Under the pieces are notes generated by a model that ran no database searches, was not told the DNA's origin, and saw only the letters and a list, made by a program, of their open reading frames with translations. Positions 8,567 to 17,184 of a DNA stretch of 49,451 bases are shown here, piece after piece (positions within the stretch are counted from its first letter, which is position 1; every line of letters begins with the position of its first letter). The stretch is taken from assembly GCA_012522935.1 (NCBI GenBank), contig JAAYJN010000020.1:1-49451 (forward strand), read 5' to 3'. A program made the translations under genes and the position numbers. Source of the DNA: Candidatus Cloacimonadota bacterium (GTDB lineage Bacteria > Cloacimonadota > Cloacimonadia > Cloacimonadales > Cloacimonadaceae).

Positions 8567-9424
8567 TTATCCTTCCTTATTTTGGTTTGTTGTAATATTA
8601 CGTATTTCTTTGTCCATTGATTGATGGACAGTTATACTTGGTATTGGAATTTCCATTCCAGTTTTAATAAATTCTTGTTTAATTGTGAAGATCAATTCAT
8701 TTTGTAGGTCCCAATAATTCTTGGTTTCCGCCCACACGCCAAGGAGGATGGAAATGCCGTATTGCTCAAAACCCTGCAAAAGCACCAATGGCTGGGGATC
8801 TTTCAAAGAGAGGCTGGCTCCTTCAGCGATATCTCTCAAGAGCTGCATCGCCCTCTCCAAGTCATCATTGTAGGATACTATCATTTTTACATTTACCCTA
8901 CGAATGGGATAACGCGTGAGATTGATCACCTCAGATTTGATCATGGTTTCATTGGGAACCCTGATAAATCTATTGTCAGGTGTTTTCAGTTTTATGGATA
9001 AGAGGTCGATTGATTCGATACTGCCCACCACATCATCCACCTGCACAGAATCTCCCACGCCAAAGGGCTTTTCAGAGATCAAAAAGATACCGCTGATGAT
9101 ATTGGACATGCTGGTCTGTGATGCAAAAGAGATCGCCACACCAAATACGCCAGCCACGCCCAAAAGAGCAGATAGCTTGAATCCAAATTCATGCAAAACC
9201 ATCAATACCACAATGAGGAAGCTCACATAGCGAACCGTCTTCACCAATATCTGACCCACTTGCAGGGAGGGAATCCCCTTGCTAAGCTTTTTGATGCCTT
9301 TATTTAGCAGCGCCAGTATGGGTATGGCTACTATTATAATGAGCACAGCTCTTACTATTTGCGATATTAAGCCTGCCATCCCAACTTGATCGAATACCCC
9401 CGTGAGATATTCATTGACAGTCAT
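8567..9424 (-). CDS. Mechanosensitive ion channel, MscS family
   Basis: This inner-membrane channel of about 285 residues opens under membrane tension to release solutes after osmotic downshift. Three hydrophobic segments occupy roughly the first 130 residues. The third is the pore-lining helix, rich in glycine and alanine (GVAGVFGVAISFASQ), and is followed by the family signature around SEKPFGVGDSVQV and the beta domain. A cytoplasmic alpha/beta domain follows, to a charged tail. I place the start at 9424 because GGGAG sits about six bases upstream. An in-frame ATG four codons earlier (9436) has no good ribosome site. It is the first gene of the minus-strand operon with the HAD phosphatase and YjbQ. 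Confidence 0.92.
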   Translation of the reverse strand: MTVNEYLTGVFDQVGMAGLISQIVRAVLIIIVAIPILALLNKGIKKLSKGIPSLQVGQILVKTVRYVSFLIVVLMVLHEFGFKLSALLGVAGVFGVAISFASQTSMSNIISGIFLISEKPFGVGDSVQVDDVVGSIESIDLLSIKLKTPDNRFIRVPNETMIKSEVINLTRYPIRRVNVKMIVSYNDDLERAMQLLRDIAEGASLSLKDPQPLVLLQGFEQYGISILLGVWAETKNYWDLQNELIFTIKQEFIKTGMEIPIPSITVHQSMDKEIRNITTNQNKEG

Positions 9425-9579
9425 TAATACTCCCATTATCTATGATCAAGGATGATAGAACCCAAAAAGAATTATTCCTGTTTTTTGTCAATAAGTATTT
9501 ATGAATTCAATAAAATATCATTGAGTGATGAATCATTCCAACCACCCATTCCAAAGGAACCCTTTTTGGAAAACCCATA

Positions 9580-9606
9580 AAGACAAGGTATTTACTATCT
9601 TATAAT
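9580..9606 (+). promoter_or_regulatory. Possible promoter for the C25 peptidase gene
   Basis: TATAAT at 9601-9606 is a perfect -10 hexamer. The best -35 candidate, AAGACA at 9580-9585, matches four of six bases with a short 15-base spacer. It lies about 110 bases upstream of the peptidase start, in a 292-base divergent gap that holds no gene. Confidence 0.35.
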
Positions 9607-9716
9607 TAAACCCTTACAGATGCATCAAGGGAAAGCCTATGGATTTCATCGTTTTTAAGGAATGAAACATGCATCTATATATGGTCTTATTCTATCGCAA
9701 GGAGCCATGATATCCT

Positions 9717-12374
9717 ATGAAAAGCTATTTGGTTTTGCTATTGTTATTACCGGCACTACTTGGTGCCGCCACCCTTCATTATCAGTTGAATTTTGAGGAA
9801 GACAGCCCCAGCGGGTTTACCACCGCCCCCGCCCGCTTACATCTTCCCGCCTATGAAATCAACGTGCTCTTGCCAGCTGGCGCCTGTGTACACAGCTTTG
9901 ATCTTCAATTTACACACAGCAGCCCCCCTGTGCATTCTTATTCTCAGCTCAATCCGCCTTGGCATGATTCCTTTAATGTTTTGGATGCTGCTCCCTCATA
10001 TCGCACCCCACCCGCCTTTCAATATCTGGGCTTAAAACGCTGGGGTGATCTACATTATGCCTCCTTTGCCATCCTGCCTTATGACATGCAAACTGGTTTA
10101 TGGCGCCAGCAGGCAGAGCTCACCTTGTCTTACTCACAGGATAGATTCAGCCGCAACCTCATCCCCAACACCCTTTTGCAAAACGACTTTTTTATCAATC
10201 AAACAAAGATCCATGACTGGTATCAGAGGCAGACCACCCGCAATTATGACTTTTTAGTGGTGGGCAAATCCACTCATTTTCCTTATCTCAGCGAGTGGGA
10301 CGCTTTCCGCCAGAGCCAAGGCTTTATCATCGAATATGCAGATATCAACACCATCTTGGCAGAAACCAATGGGGTCAATGATGCCGATAAGCTGCGCAAT
10401 TATCTAAAATCCCAATACGAAGCCAGCCCTTTTACCTATCTGCTCCTCGTGGGTGATCATGACGTGGTGCCAGTTGCCTATCTCACTCCCGAGCCCAACG
10501 GCTATGACCTCGTCCCCAGCGATTTCTTCTACTGTGATCTATCCAGCGATTGGGATTCCAACGGCAATGGTAAATTCGGCGAATACTCAAGTGGAGTGGG
10601 GGAGGGCGATTGGCTGATAGATTTTACACCGGAGGTATTTGTGGGACGCCTCAGCACCAACAGTTTTATGGAATTGAGCAATATCGCCTCCCGTATTGTA
10701 GCCTTTGAAACGGATACCACCGGCTACCGCAATAAAGCGCTCTTGCCGGCTGCATATTTCAATTATGGAGGGGAGCCGCTGCAGCAATTTCCCCAAACCG
10801 ATGGCGGCGTAATGATGGAGCTATTCAAAAACACCGTTTTGCGCGATTATGAGTGCACCACGCTCTATGAACAAGCCGGATATCTTCCCTCCCTCCCCAG
10901 CGATTACCCTTTGGATTATGATATCCTCAACGATCAAATCCGCAACCACGATTATGGCATCATCTCCTGGGCTGCCCACGGTTCAGCCACCTCCAGCTCT
11001 CGCAAGGTATGGATGAATGACGACAATGGCAACAACCTCCCTGATCCTTACGAAATGCAATGGTTTCAGATGGTGGATTTGGATAGCTTTGGATCCATCA
11101 CCACCTCGGGTGGCAGCGTGATTTTCGCCGCCTCCTGCTACAACGGTTATATAGATACCAGCCTCAGTTCCCTGGCAGAGCACGCCCTCGCCCGCAAGGG
11201 TGTGGGTGTAATTGCCGCTACCCGCACCGGATGGTACAAACCGGGTTGGGCAAATCCCGGCTGGGGCGGCATCTCCAGCTACAACTATCACTTTTTGGAA
11301 CAATACGCCCAAAACAGGCTCAGCTTAGGCGCTTCACACGCCCACACAAACCTCCTCCACACCCGCTATTACCTCTTTGGCGATCCCCTGGATTCTGACG
11401 GCATTATATGGCCGGAATTGCAAAACGTATATACCTATCTCCTCTTTGGCGATCCCGCGGTGGGGCACACGGAAATGGAATATCCTGCGGGAGAAATCCT
11501 GGTTTATATCCCGGATGGCGAGGTAGATTACCGCCTGGTAAACACTCTCAGCGATGTAAGCAAAATGAACGTAGTTTACAGCAACCGCCTGATTGAGGAT
11601 TATGACTATCTCTCAAACTTTACAGCTGTATTTGCCATCATAGATGACTACCAGCTTTCCCCTTGGGAGGAAGATGCACTGGATGGCTATCTAACCAGCG
11701 GCGGCATGCTTTATATGGAGGGTGACGGGGTGGATTGGAATAAAAACCACCCTTTGTATCAGAAGTTTAACGTTGTGAGCTATGCTCCCATCAGTGAACC
11801 AGTAGAGTTTGTAAGTTCAAGGTCTAAAACTTGGGATAATTGGGCAAACCATCCCGCCTACCGCAATTTATATAATCAAAGTGGTAATACTGAGAGAATC
11901 CTGTGGGGAGGATCCGTGACGGGAACTGATTTTGATTTAGCCTATTTCAACAACCAAGATGAATACAAAACGATTGCCTCCACTTTTTTCTTGCGTGAGA
12001 TAGTGGAAGACACGCCCAATAGCCCTGCAAACAGTTTTGCAGAACTAATCACTTTTATTCTCACCAAACTGGAGGTGCTTGCCCATACCCCCAATGCCCA
12101 AGAAACCGTTCCAGCTGTCATTCCAATCCTATCCGCATACCCCAATCCGGCCCGAGGGCAGCTTACTATTCAGTTGGAAAACCCCGCCAAAGGAAATCAG
12201 ATTTTAGCCATTTACAACTTGCGTGGGCAAAAGGTAAACAGCCTTACTTTGGATGAAAGGAACATCTACACCCAATCCTGGGATGGCAAAGACACGGCAG
12301 GACGCCAGTGTCCTCCCGGAATTTACATCCTCAAAAGCGGCAATCTCCACAAAAAAATCACCCTTATCCCATAA
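9717..12374 (+). CDS. Secreted C25 (gingipain-type) cysteine peptidase with type IX sorting domain
   Basis: This 885-residue exported protein starts with a signal peptide (about residues 1-18, a leucine-rich core ending GAA). The peptidase C25 domain follows. Its catalytic dyad is probably H421 in WAAHGS and C474 in AASCYNG, both on expected strand ends, with YLLLVGDHDVVPV upstream. The last 85 or so residues form a type A C-terminal sorting domain of the type IX secretion system (AYPNPARG, then IYNLRGQKV and the final GIYILK). Gingipain relatives are exported by that system and cleaved at or attached to the surface. AAGGAG at 9699-9704 precedes the start at a long 12-base spacing. No type IX secretion components are in the window. 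A copy of the 67-bp repeat follows the stop by 20 bases. Confidence 0.88.
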   Translation: MKSYLVLLLLLPALLGAATLHYQLNFEEDSPSGFTTAPARLHLPAYEINVLLPAGACVHSFDLQFTHSSPPVHSYSQLNPPWHDSFNVLDAAPSYRTPPAFQYLGLKRWGDLHYASFAILPYDMQTGLWRQQAELTLSYSQDRFSRNLIPNTLLQNDFFINQTKIHDWYQRQTTRNYDFLVVGKSTHFPYLSEWDAFRQSQGFIIEYADINTILAETNGVNDADKLRNYLKSQYEASPFTYLLLVGDHDVVPVAYLTPEPNGYDLVPSDFFYCDLSSDWDSNGNGKFGEYSSGVGEGDWLIDFTPEVFVGRLSTNSFMELSNIASRIVAFETDTTGYRNKALLPAAYFNYGGEPLQQFPQTDGGVMMELFKNTVLRDYECTTLYEQAGYLPSLPSDYPLDYDILNDQIRNHDYGIISWAAHGSATSSSRKVWMNDDNGNNLPDPYEMQWFQMVDLDSFGSITTSGGSVIFAASCYNGYIDTSLSSLAEHALARKGVGVIAATRTGWYKPGWANPGWGGISSYNYHFLEQYAQNRLSLGASHAHTNLLHTRYYLFGDPLDSDGIIWPELQNVYTYLLFGDPAVGHTEMEYPAGEILVYIPDGEVDYRLVNTLSDVSKMNVVYSNRLIEDYDYLSNFTAVFAIIDDYQLSPWEEDALDGYLTSGGMLYMEGDGVDWNKNHPLYQKFNVVSYAPISEPVEFVSSRSKTWDNWANHPAYRNLYNQSGNTERILWGGSVTGTDFDLAYFNNQDEYKTIASTFFLREIVEDTPNSPANSFAELITFILTKLEVLAHTPNAQETVPAVIPILSAYPNPARGQLTIQLENPAKGNQILAIYNLRGQKVNSLTLDERNIYTQSWDGKDTAGRQCPPGIYILKSGNLHKKITLIP

Positions 12375-12394
12375 ACGAAAAATGCATCTTGCCT

Positions 12395-12461
12395 ATTAGC
12401 CTCCCTTGTACCACCCTTGTCTCACCCTTGTCGAGACAAAGGAGAGACAAGGGTGGCTAAT
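12395..12461 (+). repeat. 67-bp palindromic intergenic repeat, copy 2
   Basis: Same element as at 53-119, in the same orientation. Here the ends are exact inverted repeats, ATTAGCC and GGCTAAT, and the 13-base inner arms are intact. It begins 20 bases after the C25 peptidase stop, so the hairpin would form in that gene's 3' untranslated RNA. Confidence 0.9.
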
Positions 12462-12681
12462 GGGGGAGACCTAACAAAATAAGCAGTTAACTGAAGGCAC
12501 AAAACTGCTGATCTTGTATTTCACTGCAAAACAAATAAATAGGATTGCAAGTTATCTTTTGGCAAAACTCCACCATAAGTTGTAACATACTGGTAAATAT
12601 GGATGCTACCGTGATAATGACACACAACAATCATCCTGATATTTGCCCTCAAATACCACAATTCTTCTTTAATCCTTTATT
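12462..12681. other. Intergenic stretch without a recognised gene
   Basis: I see no credible gene between the repeat and the thiolase promoter. The only structure noticed is a 7-base perfect inverted repeat, AGCAGTT (12482-12488) and AACTGCT (12503-12509), with no clean T-run after it. It could be a weak terminator for the upstream C25 gene. Confidence 0.4.
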
Positions 12682-12710
12682 TTGGCTTGACCGATTTTGG
12701 CACTTATAAA
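12682..12710 (+). promoter_or_regulatory. Possible promoter for the thiolase operon
   Basis: TTGGCT (12682-12687) and TATAAA (12705-12710) are separated by 17 bases and match the sigma-70 consensus at four and five of six positions. The element is about 90 bases upstream of the thiolase start. Confidence 0.4.
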
Positions 12711-12800
12711 AATAGTGTTTTAAAGCGTGTTTGCAAAAGAGTGCCAAACATGCAAAGCTGATAAGATATTGAAATATAATAAAGATAAATGGAGGTACCC

Positions 12801-13997
12801 ATGAAAAAAACGGTGGTGGTAAGTGCGAAACGCGCCGCTATTGGCAATTTTGGTGGCGTCTTCAAAGACGTTTCCGCCGTCCAGCTTGGAGTTGCCGTAG
12901 CCAAAGCCGTATTTGAAGAAACCGGTATCAAGCCAGAGATGATCGACGAGGTAATCGTTGGTAACGTTTGTGGCGCCGGTTATGGTCAAAATCCAGCCCG
13001 CCAGATTGCCATTCACAGTGGCATTCCAGCCCACATCCCTGCCTATACTGTAAACAAAGTATGCGGTTCCGGCATGAAGGCAGTCACCCTGGCTGCTCTC
13101 ATGATTGCATCCGGAGAGGCAGATATCATCTTGGCAGGTGGTGCCGAGAATATGAGCCAGATACCTTACGTCTTGATGGATGCCCGTTGGGGCGCCAGAA
13201 TGGGCAACAAGGAAATGGTGGACCTGATGATTCGTGATGGTCTCAGTGATATCTTCAACGATTATCACATGGGCGTCACAGCCGAGAATCTGGTGGAGAA
13301 ATTTCAGCTGAGCCGCGAAGAGCAAGACGCCTTTGCCGCAGCCAGTCAAAACAAAACTGAAGCAGCCATGCAGAGTGGCAGATTCAAAGATGAGATTGTG
13401 CCCGTAATCATCCCCCAAAGAAAGGGTGATCCCCTCGTAATCGATAAGGATGAAATGCCCCGCGCTGGCGTAACGGCAGAGGGCTTGGCAAAATTGCGCC
13501 CCGCCTTCAAAAAAGATGGCTCCGTGACAGCTGCCAATTCTTCCGGTATCAACGACGGTGCAGCCCTCCTGCTACTGATGAGTGAAGACAAGGCAAAAGA
13601 ACTGGGATTGCCAATTTTGGGCACCCTGGAAAACTATGCTTCAGCCGGAGTGGATCCCTCAATAATGGGATACGGTCCTGTGCCTGCCATCAAGGAAGCG
13701 CTGGATAAGGCGGAATGGAAACTTTCCGACGTCCAGCTTGCCGAGCTGAATGAGGCATTTGCCGCTCAATCTTTGGCAGTATTGAAAGGCTTGGAACAAG
13801 ACGGCGTGGGCAAGATAGACCCCGCCATCGTAAACGTAAATGGCGGCGCCATCTCTTTGGGGCATCCGATAGGAGCCAGTGGCGCCAGAATCATAGTAAC
13901 CTTGCTGCACGAAATGAAAAAGCGTGAGCTATCCAAAGGCTTGGCATCGCTTTGCATTGGCGGCGGCATGGGAATCACAACATTATGGACCAGATGA
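12801..13997 (+). CDS. Acetyl-CoA acetyltransferase (thiolase II type)
   Basis: This cytoplasmic 398-residue thiolase interconverts two acetyl-CoA with acetoacetyl-CoA plus CoA. The acyl-accepting cysteine is in [11 protein letters not shown] (about residue 88), the catalytic histidine in [11 protein letters not shown] (about 355), and the second cysteine in SLCIGGGMG near the C-terminus, plus NEAFAAQ. These mark it as a biosynthetic/degradative AtoB-type thiolase. GGAGG at 12791-12795 fixes the start at 12801 rather than at the ATG that overlaps that site. In lysine fermentation, acetoacetyl-CoA thiolysis is the last step, so this gene may serve the same route as Kce (27553), though they are 15 kb apart. 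It lies 10 bases before the aminotransferase gene and is probably co-transcribed with it. Confidence 0.94.
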   Translation: MKKTVVVSAKRAAIGNFGGVFKDVSAVQLGVAVAKAVFEETGIKPEMIDEVIVGNVCGAGYGQNPARQIAIHSGIPAHIPAYTVNKVCGSGMKAVTLAALMIASGEADIILAGGAENMSQIPYVLMDARWGARMGNKEMVDLMIRDGLSDIFNDYHMGVTAENLVEKFQLSREEQDAFAAASQNKTEAAMQSGRFKDEIVPVIIPQRKGDPLVIDKDEMPRAGVTAEGLAKLRPAFKKDGSVTAANSSGINDGAALLLLMSEDKAKELGLPILGTLENYASAGVDPSIMGYGPVPAIKEALDKAEWKLSDVQLAELNEAFAAQSLAVLKGLEQDGVGKIDPAIVNVNGGAISLGHPIGASGARIIVTLLHEMKKRELSKGLASLCIGGGMGITTLWTR

Positions 13998-14007
13998 GGT
14001 AAAATAA

Positions 14008-15252
14008 ATGGCAGAAAAACTTAAACTCGACAAAAGCATGGCAATGTTTGCCGAAGCTCAAAAACTCGTTCCCGGCGGCGTTGCCGGCATTCGCAGACCC
14101 TACAACTTTGTTATTGGTGAATATCCCATCTTTTTTGAAAATGGCAAAGGCGGCAGAATTGTGGACGTTGATGGCAATGAATACATAGACTATCTATGTG
14201 CTTATGGTCCCATCAGCATCGGATATCGTGAAGAAGAAATCGATGATGCCGTGATTGAACAGATCAAAAACAAGGGCTTTTGCTTTTCCCTCACCCAATC
14301 CATCCAGAATGTACTGGTAAACAAACTGAAAGAGATCATCCCCTGCTGTGAAATGGCAGCCATCGTGAAAACCGGCTCAGACGCCACCACTATCGCCATC
14401 AGGGCAGCCCGTGCATTCACCGGCAAGCTGAAAGTGGCACGTTGCGGCTATCACGGCTGGCACGACTGGTGTGTGGAAGTGAAGGGCGGAATCCCGGAAA
14501 AATTGTATGAAGACGTAATTGAATTCCACTACAACGACCTGGACCAGGTGGAAGATATCTGCAAAAAGCATGCAGACGATCTTGCCGCCATCATCGTGAC
14601 CCCCGTTGGTCACCCCCTTGCAGCAGAAGTGGAAATGCCCAAACCCGGCTATCTGGAAGGCTTGCGCAAGCTGGCAGACCAATACGGCTGTGTGTTGATA
14701 TTCGACGAGATCCGCACTGGATTCCGTTGCCATATCGGTGGCGCCCAGGCTCTCTTTGGCGTCACTCCAGACCTTGCCACCTTCGGCAAAGCCATGGCAA
14801 ACGGTTATGCCATCGCCGCCTTGGTGGGCAGGGCAGACATCATGAATGTGATGGCAGACAATGTGTTTTTGTCTTCCACCTTCTTCCCCAATAGCGATGC
14901 CCAGATTGCCGCTCTGAAGACCATTGAGCTTTTGGAACGTGACAAGATGCTGGATGTGATCGCCGCAAAAGGCAACAAATTTGCCCAAGACGTGGAGAAA
15001 GTGGTGGATGATTCCGGTATCAACTGCCGTTTCAGCGGTGCACCCTGGATGCCCTATATCACCTTCCCGCGTGATGATGAAGGCTTGTACAAGAAATTGA
15101 GAACGGAGTTTTATACCCAATTGATCCGCAGAAAGGTATTCCTGCAGCCCTACCACCACGGCTATATCTGCTACCGTCATACAGACGAAGACCTGGCTTA
15201 TACCGTGCAGGCTATCAAGGAATCTCTTGACGCGCTCAAATCCCTAACCTAA
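14008..15252 (+). CDS. Class III PLP-dependent aminotransferase, glutamate-1-semialdehyde aminomutase-like
   Basis: This 414-residue fold-type I enzyme uses pyridoxal phosphate. The Schiff-base lysine is K261 in FGKAMANGY, the cofactor aspartate is in LIFDEIRTGFR (about residue 233), and the phosphate-contacting KTGSDATTIAIRAAR segment is present. The early part (LVPGGVAGIRRPY) resembles glutamate-1-semialdehyde aminomutase, the HemL of tetrapyrrole synthesis. No other tetrapyrrole gene is nearby. The partner genes are a thiolase and CTP synthase, so a catabolic amino-group transfer from an amino acid or beta-amino acyl compound is also possible. The real substrate cannot be read from the sequence. 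Confidence 0.8.
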   Translation: MAEKLKLDKSMAMFAEAQKLVPGGVAGIRRPYNFVIGEYPIFFENGKGGRIVDVDGNEYIDYLCAYGPISIGYREEEIDDAVIEQIKNKGFCFSLTQSIQNVLVNKLKEIIPCCEMAAIVKTGSDATTIAIRAARAFTGKLKVARCGYHGWHDWCVEVKGGIPEKLYEDVIEFHYNDLDQVEDICKKHADDLAAIIVTPVGHPLAAEVEMPKPGYLEGLRKLADQYGCVLIFDEIRTGFRCHIGGAQALFGVTPDLATFGKAMANGYAIAALVGRADIMNVMADNVFLSSTFFPNSDAQIAALKTIELLERDKMLDVIAAKGNKFAQDVEKVVDDSGINCRFSGAPWMPYITFPRDDEGLYKKLRTEFYTQLIRRKVFLQPYHHGYICYRHTDEDLAYTVQAIKESLDALKSLT

Positions 15253-15270
15253 ACCCTTGCTTGTAGAAGC

Positions 15271-16887
15271 GTGGCAAAATATATATTCGTTATGGGCGGT
15301 GTCCTTTCCTCTTTGGGAAAGGGCATCGCCACCGCTACCATTGGTCTTTTGCTAAAAGAAATGGGGTACAAGGTATCCCTGCAAAAATATGATCCATACC
15401 TGAACGTGGATCCCAGTATGATGAGCCCCTTCCAGCATGGAGAGGTGTTTGTAACTGATGATGGGGCAGAAACTGATCTGGATTTGGGACACTATGAACG
15501 CTTTGTAGATGTGGTGCTCACCCGGGATTCCAGCTGTTCCGCAGGGCAAATATACGAAACCGTGCTCGATAATGAGCGCCGCGGTATGTATAGCGGCATG
15601 ACGGTGCAGGTGATTCCCCATGTGACGGATGAGATTAAGAAACGTATCAAAAAGCTGGATCGCCACTTTGATGTGATCATTACGGAAATTGGGGGAACGG
15701 TTGGTGATATTGAAAGCCTGCCGTTTTTGGAGGCTGTGCGTCAGCTGCGTTTGGAACTGGGCACCAAGAACTGCCTGTGCGTGCTGCTCACCTATGTGCC
15801 ATACATCAAAACTGCTGGTGAATTGAAGACAAAGCCCTCCCAACACAGCACTTATAAGCTGCGTGAGATCGGTATCCAGCCGGATATCCTCTTGTGTAGA
15901 AGCGAAATGCCCTTTGAAGAGGAAATCTACAGCAAAATTGCCCTGTTTACCAACGTTCCCACAAAAAACGTCTTCAACGCCATCGATGTGGATTGTGTGT
16001 ATGAAGTTCCCCTGGTGTACCAGCAGGCTGGCTTTTCCAAGGTGATTTGTGATCATTTTGACCTGGAATACCGGGAACCGGAATTGAAGCTGTGGCATCA
16101 ATTTCTAAAGTCCGTCCATAGGGCAGAGGAAGAAATCAATATCGCCATTTGCGGACAATACGTAAGGCATCAAGATTCTTACAAAAGTGTAAGAGAAGCA
16201 TTGCTACATGCCGCCGCAGCTAATCAGCGCAAAGTGAATATCCGCTGGATAGAAACAGAGCACAGCCTGAGTGATGAAGAATTGAAACAAGAGCTGGCTG
16301 ATATTGATGGCATCATCTTGCCCGGTGGTTTTGGGATGAGTGATATCGAAGGCAAGATCATCATTGCCGGCTATGCCAGAGAGCATAATATCCCGTTTTT
16401 TGGCATCTGCCTCGGCTTGCATGCGATGGTGATAGAATATGCCAGAAATGTATGTGGATTGACAGACGCTCACAGCACCGAATTTGCTCCCCATTCTCCG
16501 CATCCCGTGCTCCATCAAATCGATACTGCCAAGTATAAAAGAATGGTGGGCGGCAATATGCGTTTGGGAGCCTATCCCTGTAGTGTGCAAAAAGGCAGCT
16601 TGGCGTATGAAGCCTATCAAATGGAGCAGATCAGCGAAAGACACCGCCACCGCTATGAAATCAACAATACCTATAACCCACAGCTCAATTCACGGGGGAT
16701 GATGGTTTCTGACACCTCACCGGATGGAATGCTGATCGAAATTATGGAATTGAAAACTAACGACTTTTATATTGGCGTTCAGTTTCATCCAGAATTCAAA
16801 TCACGTCCGCAAAGACCGCATCCGCTATTCAATGCCTTCATTGCCGCCGTCATCAGGCATGGCACAAGGCACCAAAAGTCACATTAG
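15271..16887 (+). CDS. pyrG: CTP synthase
   Basis: This cytoplasmic enzyme aminates UTP to CTP using ATP and glutamine. The 538-residue length is normal. The N-terminal synthetase domain starts KYIFVMGGVLSSLGKG, where family members usually have TGG in place of MGG. EIGGTVGDIESLPF follows at about residues 139-153. The C-terminal glutamine amidotransferase domain shows the nucleophile cysteine in FFGICLGLHAM and the histidine/glutamate of QFHPEFKSRP. Translation starts at GTG (15271) with only a weak ribosome site, but the homology-supported N-terminus begins exactly there, 18 bases after the aminotransferase stop. It closes the thiolase operon before the tRNA-Asp gene. Confidence 0.96.
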   Translation: MAKYIFVMGGVLSSLGKGIATATIGLLLKEMGYKVSLQKYDPYLNVDPSMMSPFQHGEVFVTDDGAETDLDLGHYERFVDVVLTRDSSCSAGQIYETVLDNERRGMYSGMTVQVIPHVTDEIKKRIKKLDRHFDVIITEIGGTVGDIESLPFLEAVRQLRLELGTKNCLCVLLTYVPYIKTAGELKTKPSQHSTYKLREIGIQPDILLCRSEMPFEEEIYSKIALFTNVPTKNVFNAIDVDCVYEVPLVYQQAGFSKVICDHFDLEYREPELKLWHQFLKSVHRAEEEINIAICGQYVRHQDSYKSVREALLHAAAANQRKVNIRWIETEHSLSDEELKQELADIDGIILPGGFGMSDIEGKIIIAGYAREHNIPFFGICLGLHAMVIEYARNVCGLTDAHSTEFAPHSPHPVLHQIDTAKYKRMVGGNMRLGAYPCSVQKGSLAYEAYQMEQISERHRHRYEINNTYNPQLNSRGMMVSDTSPDGMLIEIMELKTNDFYIGVQFHPEFKSRPQRPHPLFNAFIAAVIRHGTRHQKSH

Positions 16888-17000
16888 AGAGGATGTGACC
16901 TCCTTTCTTTGCAAGAATGATAAGTTTATTTATTGCATGATGTTGGCTATGTGTTATGCTGCTTTACAAAGAAAATATGAGGCAAATGCGCATATTTGTC

Positions 17001-17028
17001 TTGACAGAAAATGCATATTCAAAATGAT
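17001..17028 (+). promoter_or_regulatory. Promoter for tRNA-Asp
   Basis: TTGACA (17001-17006) is a perfect -35 hexamer. AATGAT (17023-17028), 16 bases on, matches the -10 consensus at four of six positions. A start near 17035 would give a short leader before the mature tRNA at 17061. Confidence 0.5.
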
Positions 17029-17060
17029 GCTCAAACAACACAGTTCAATCGAACAACGCT

Positions 17061-17138
17061 GGGGGCGTAGTTCAGTTTGGTTAGAACGCTTGCCTGTCAC
17101 GCAAGAGGCCGCGAGTTCGAGTCTCGTCGCTCCCGCCA
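17061..17138 (+). tRNA. tRNA-Asp (GTC anticodon)
   Basis: A full cloverleaf can be drawn. The acceptor arms GGGGGCG and CGCTCCC pair with one G-T. The D arm runs GTTCAG...GAAC. The anticodon stem CTTGC/GCAAG holds loop CTGTCAC with anticodon GTC. A five-base variable loop is followed by the T arm GCGAG-TTCGAGT-CTCGT. The discriminator is G, and CCA is encoded at 17136-17138. It stands alone, with its own promoter-like element and a terminator five bases downstream. Confidence 0.97.
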
Positions 17139-17142
17139 TTTT

Positions 17143-17168
17143 TGGACGCCTATCAAGGCGTCCATTTT
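17143..17168. terminator. Terminator after tRNA-Asp
   Basis: TGGACGCC (17143-17150) and GGCGTCCA (17157-17164) pair perfectly around a 6-base loop, followed by TTTTCTTT. T residues also lie on the other strand side (TTTTT before the hairpin is AAAAA when reversed), but the + direction is the clear one. It sits between the tRNA and the Kdo transferase start. Confidence 0.88.
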
Positions 17169-17184
17169 CTTTCATAGGGCAAAA

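Noticed and set aside
17077-17184. Longer reading of the Kdo transferase from 17077
   Set aside because: It would translate through the tRNA-Asp gene and its terminator, and the added residues do not resemble the family start.
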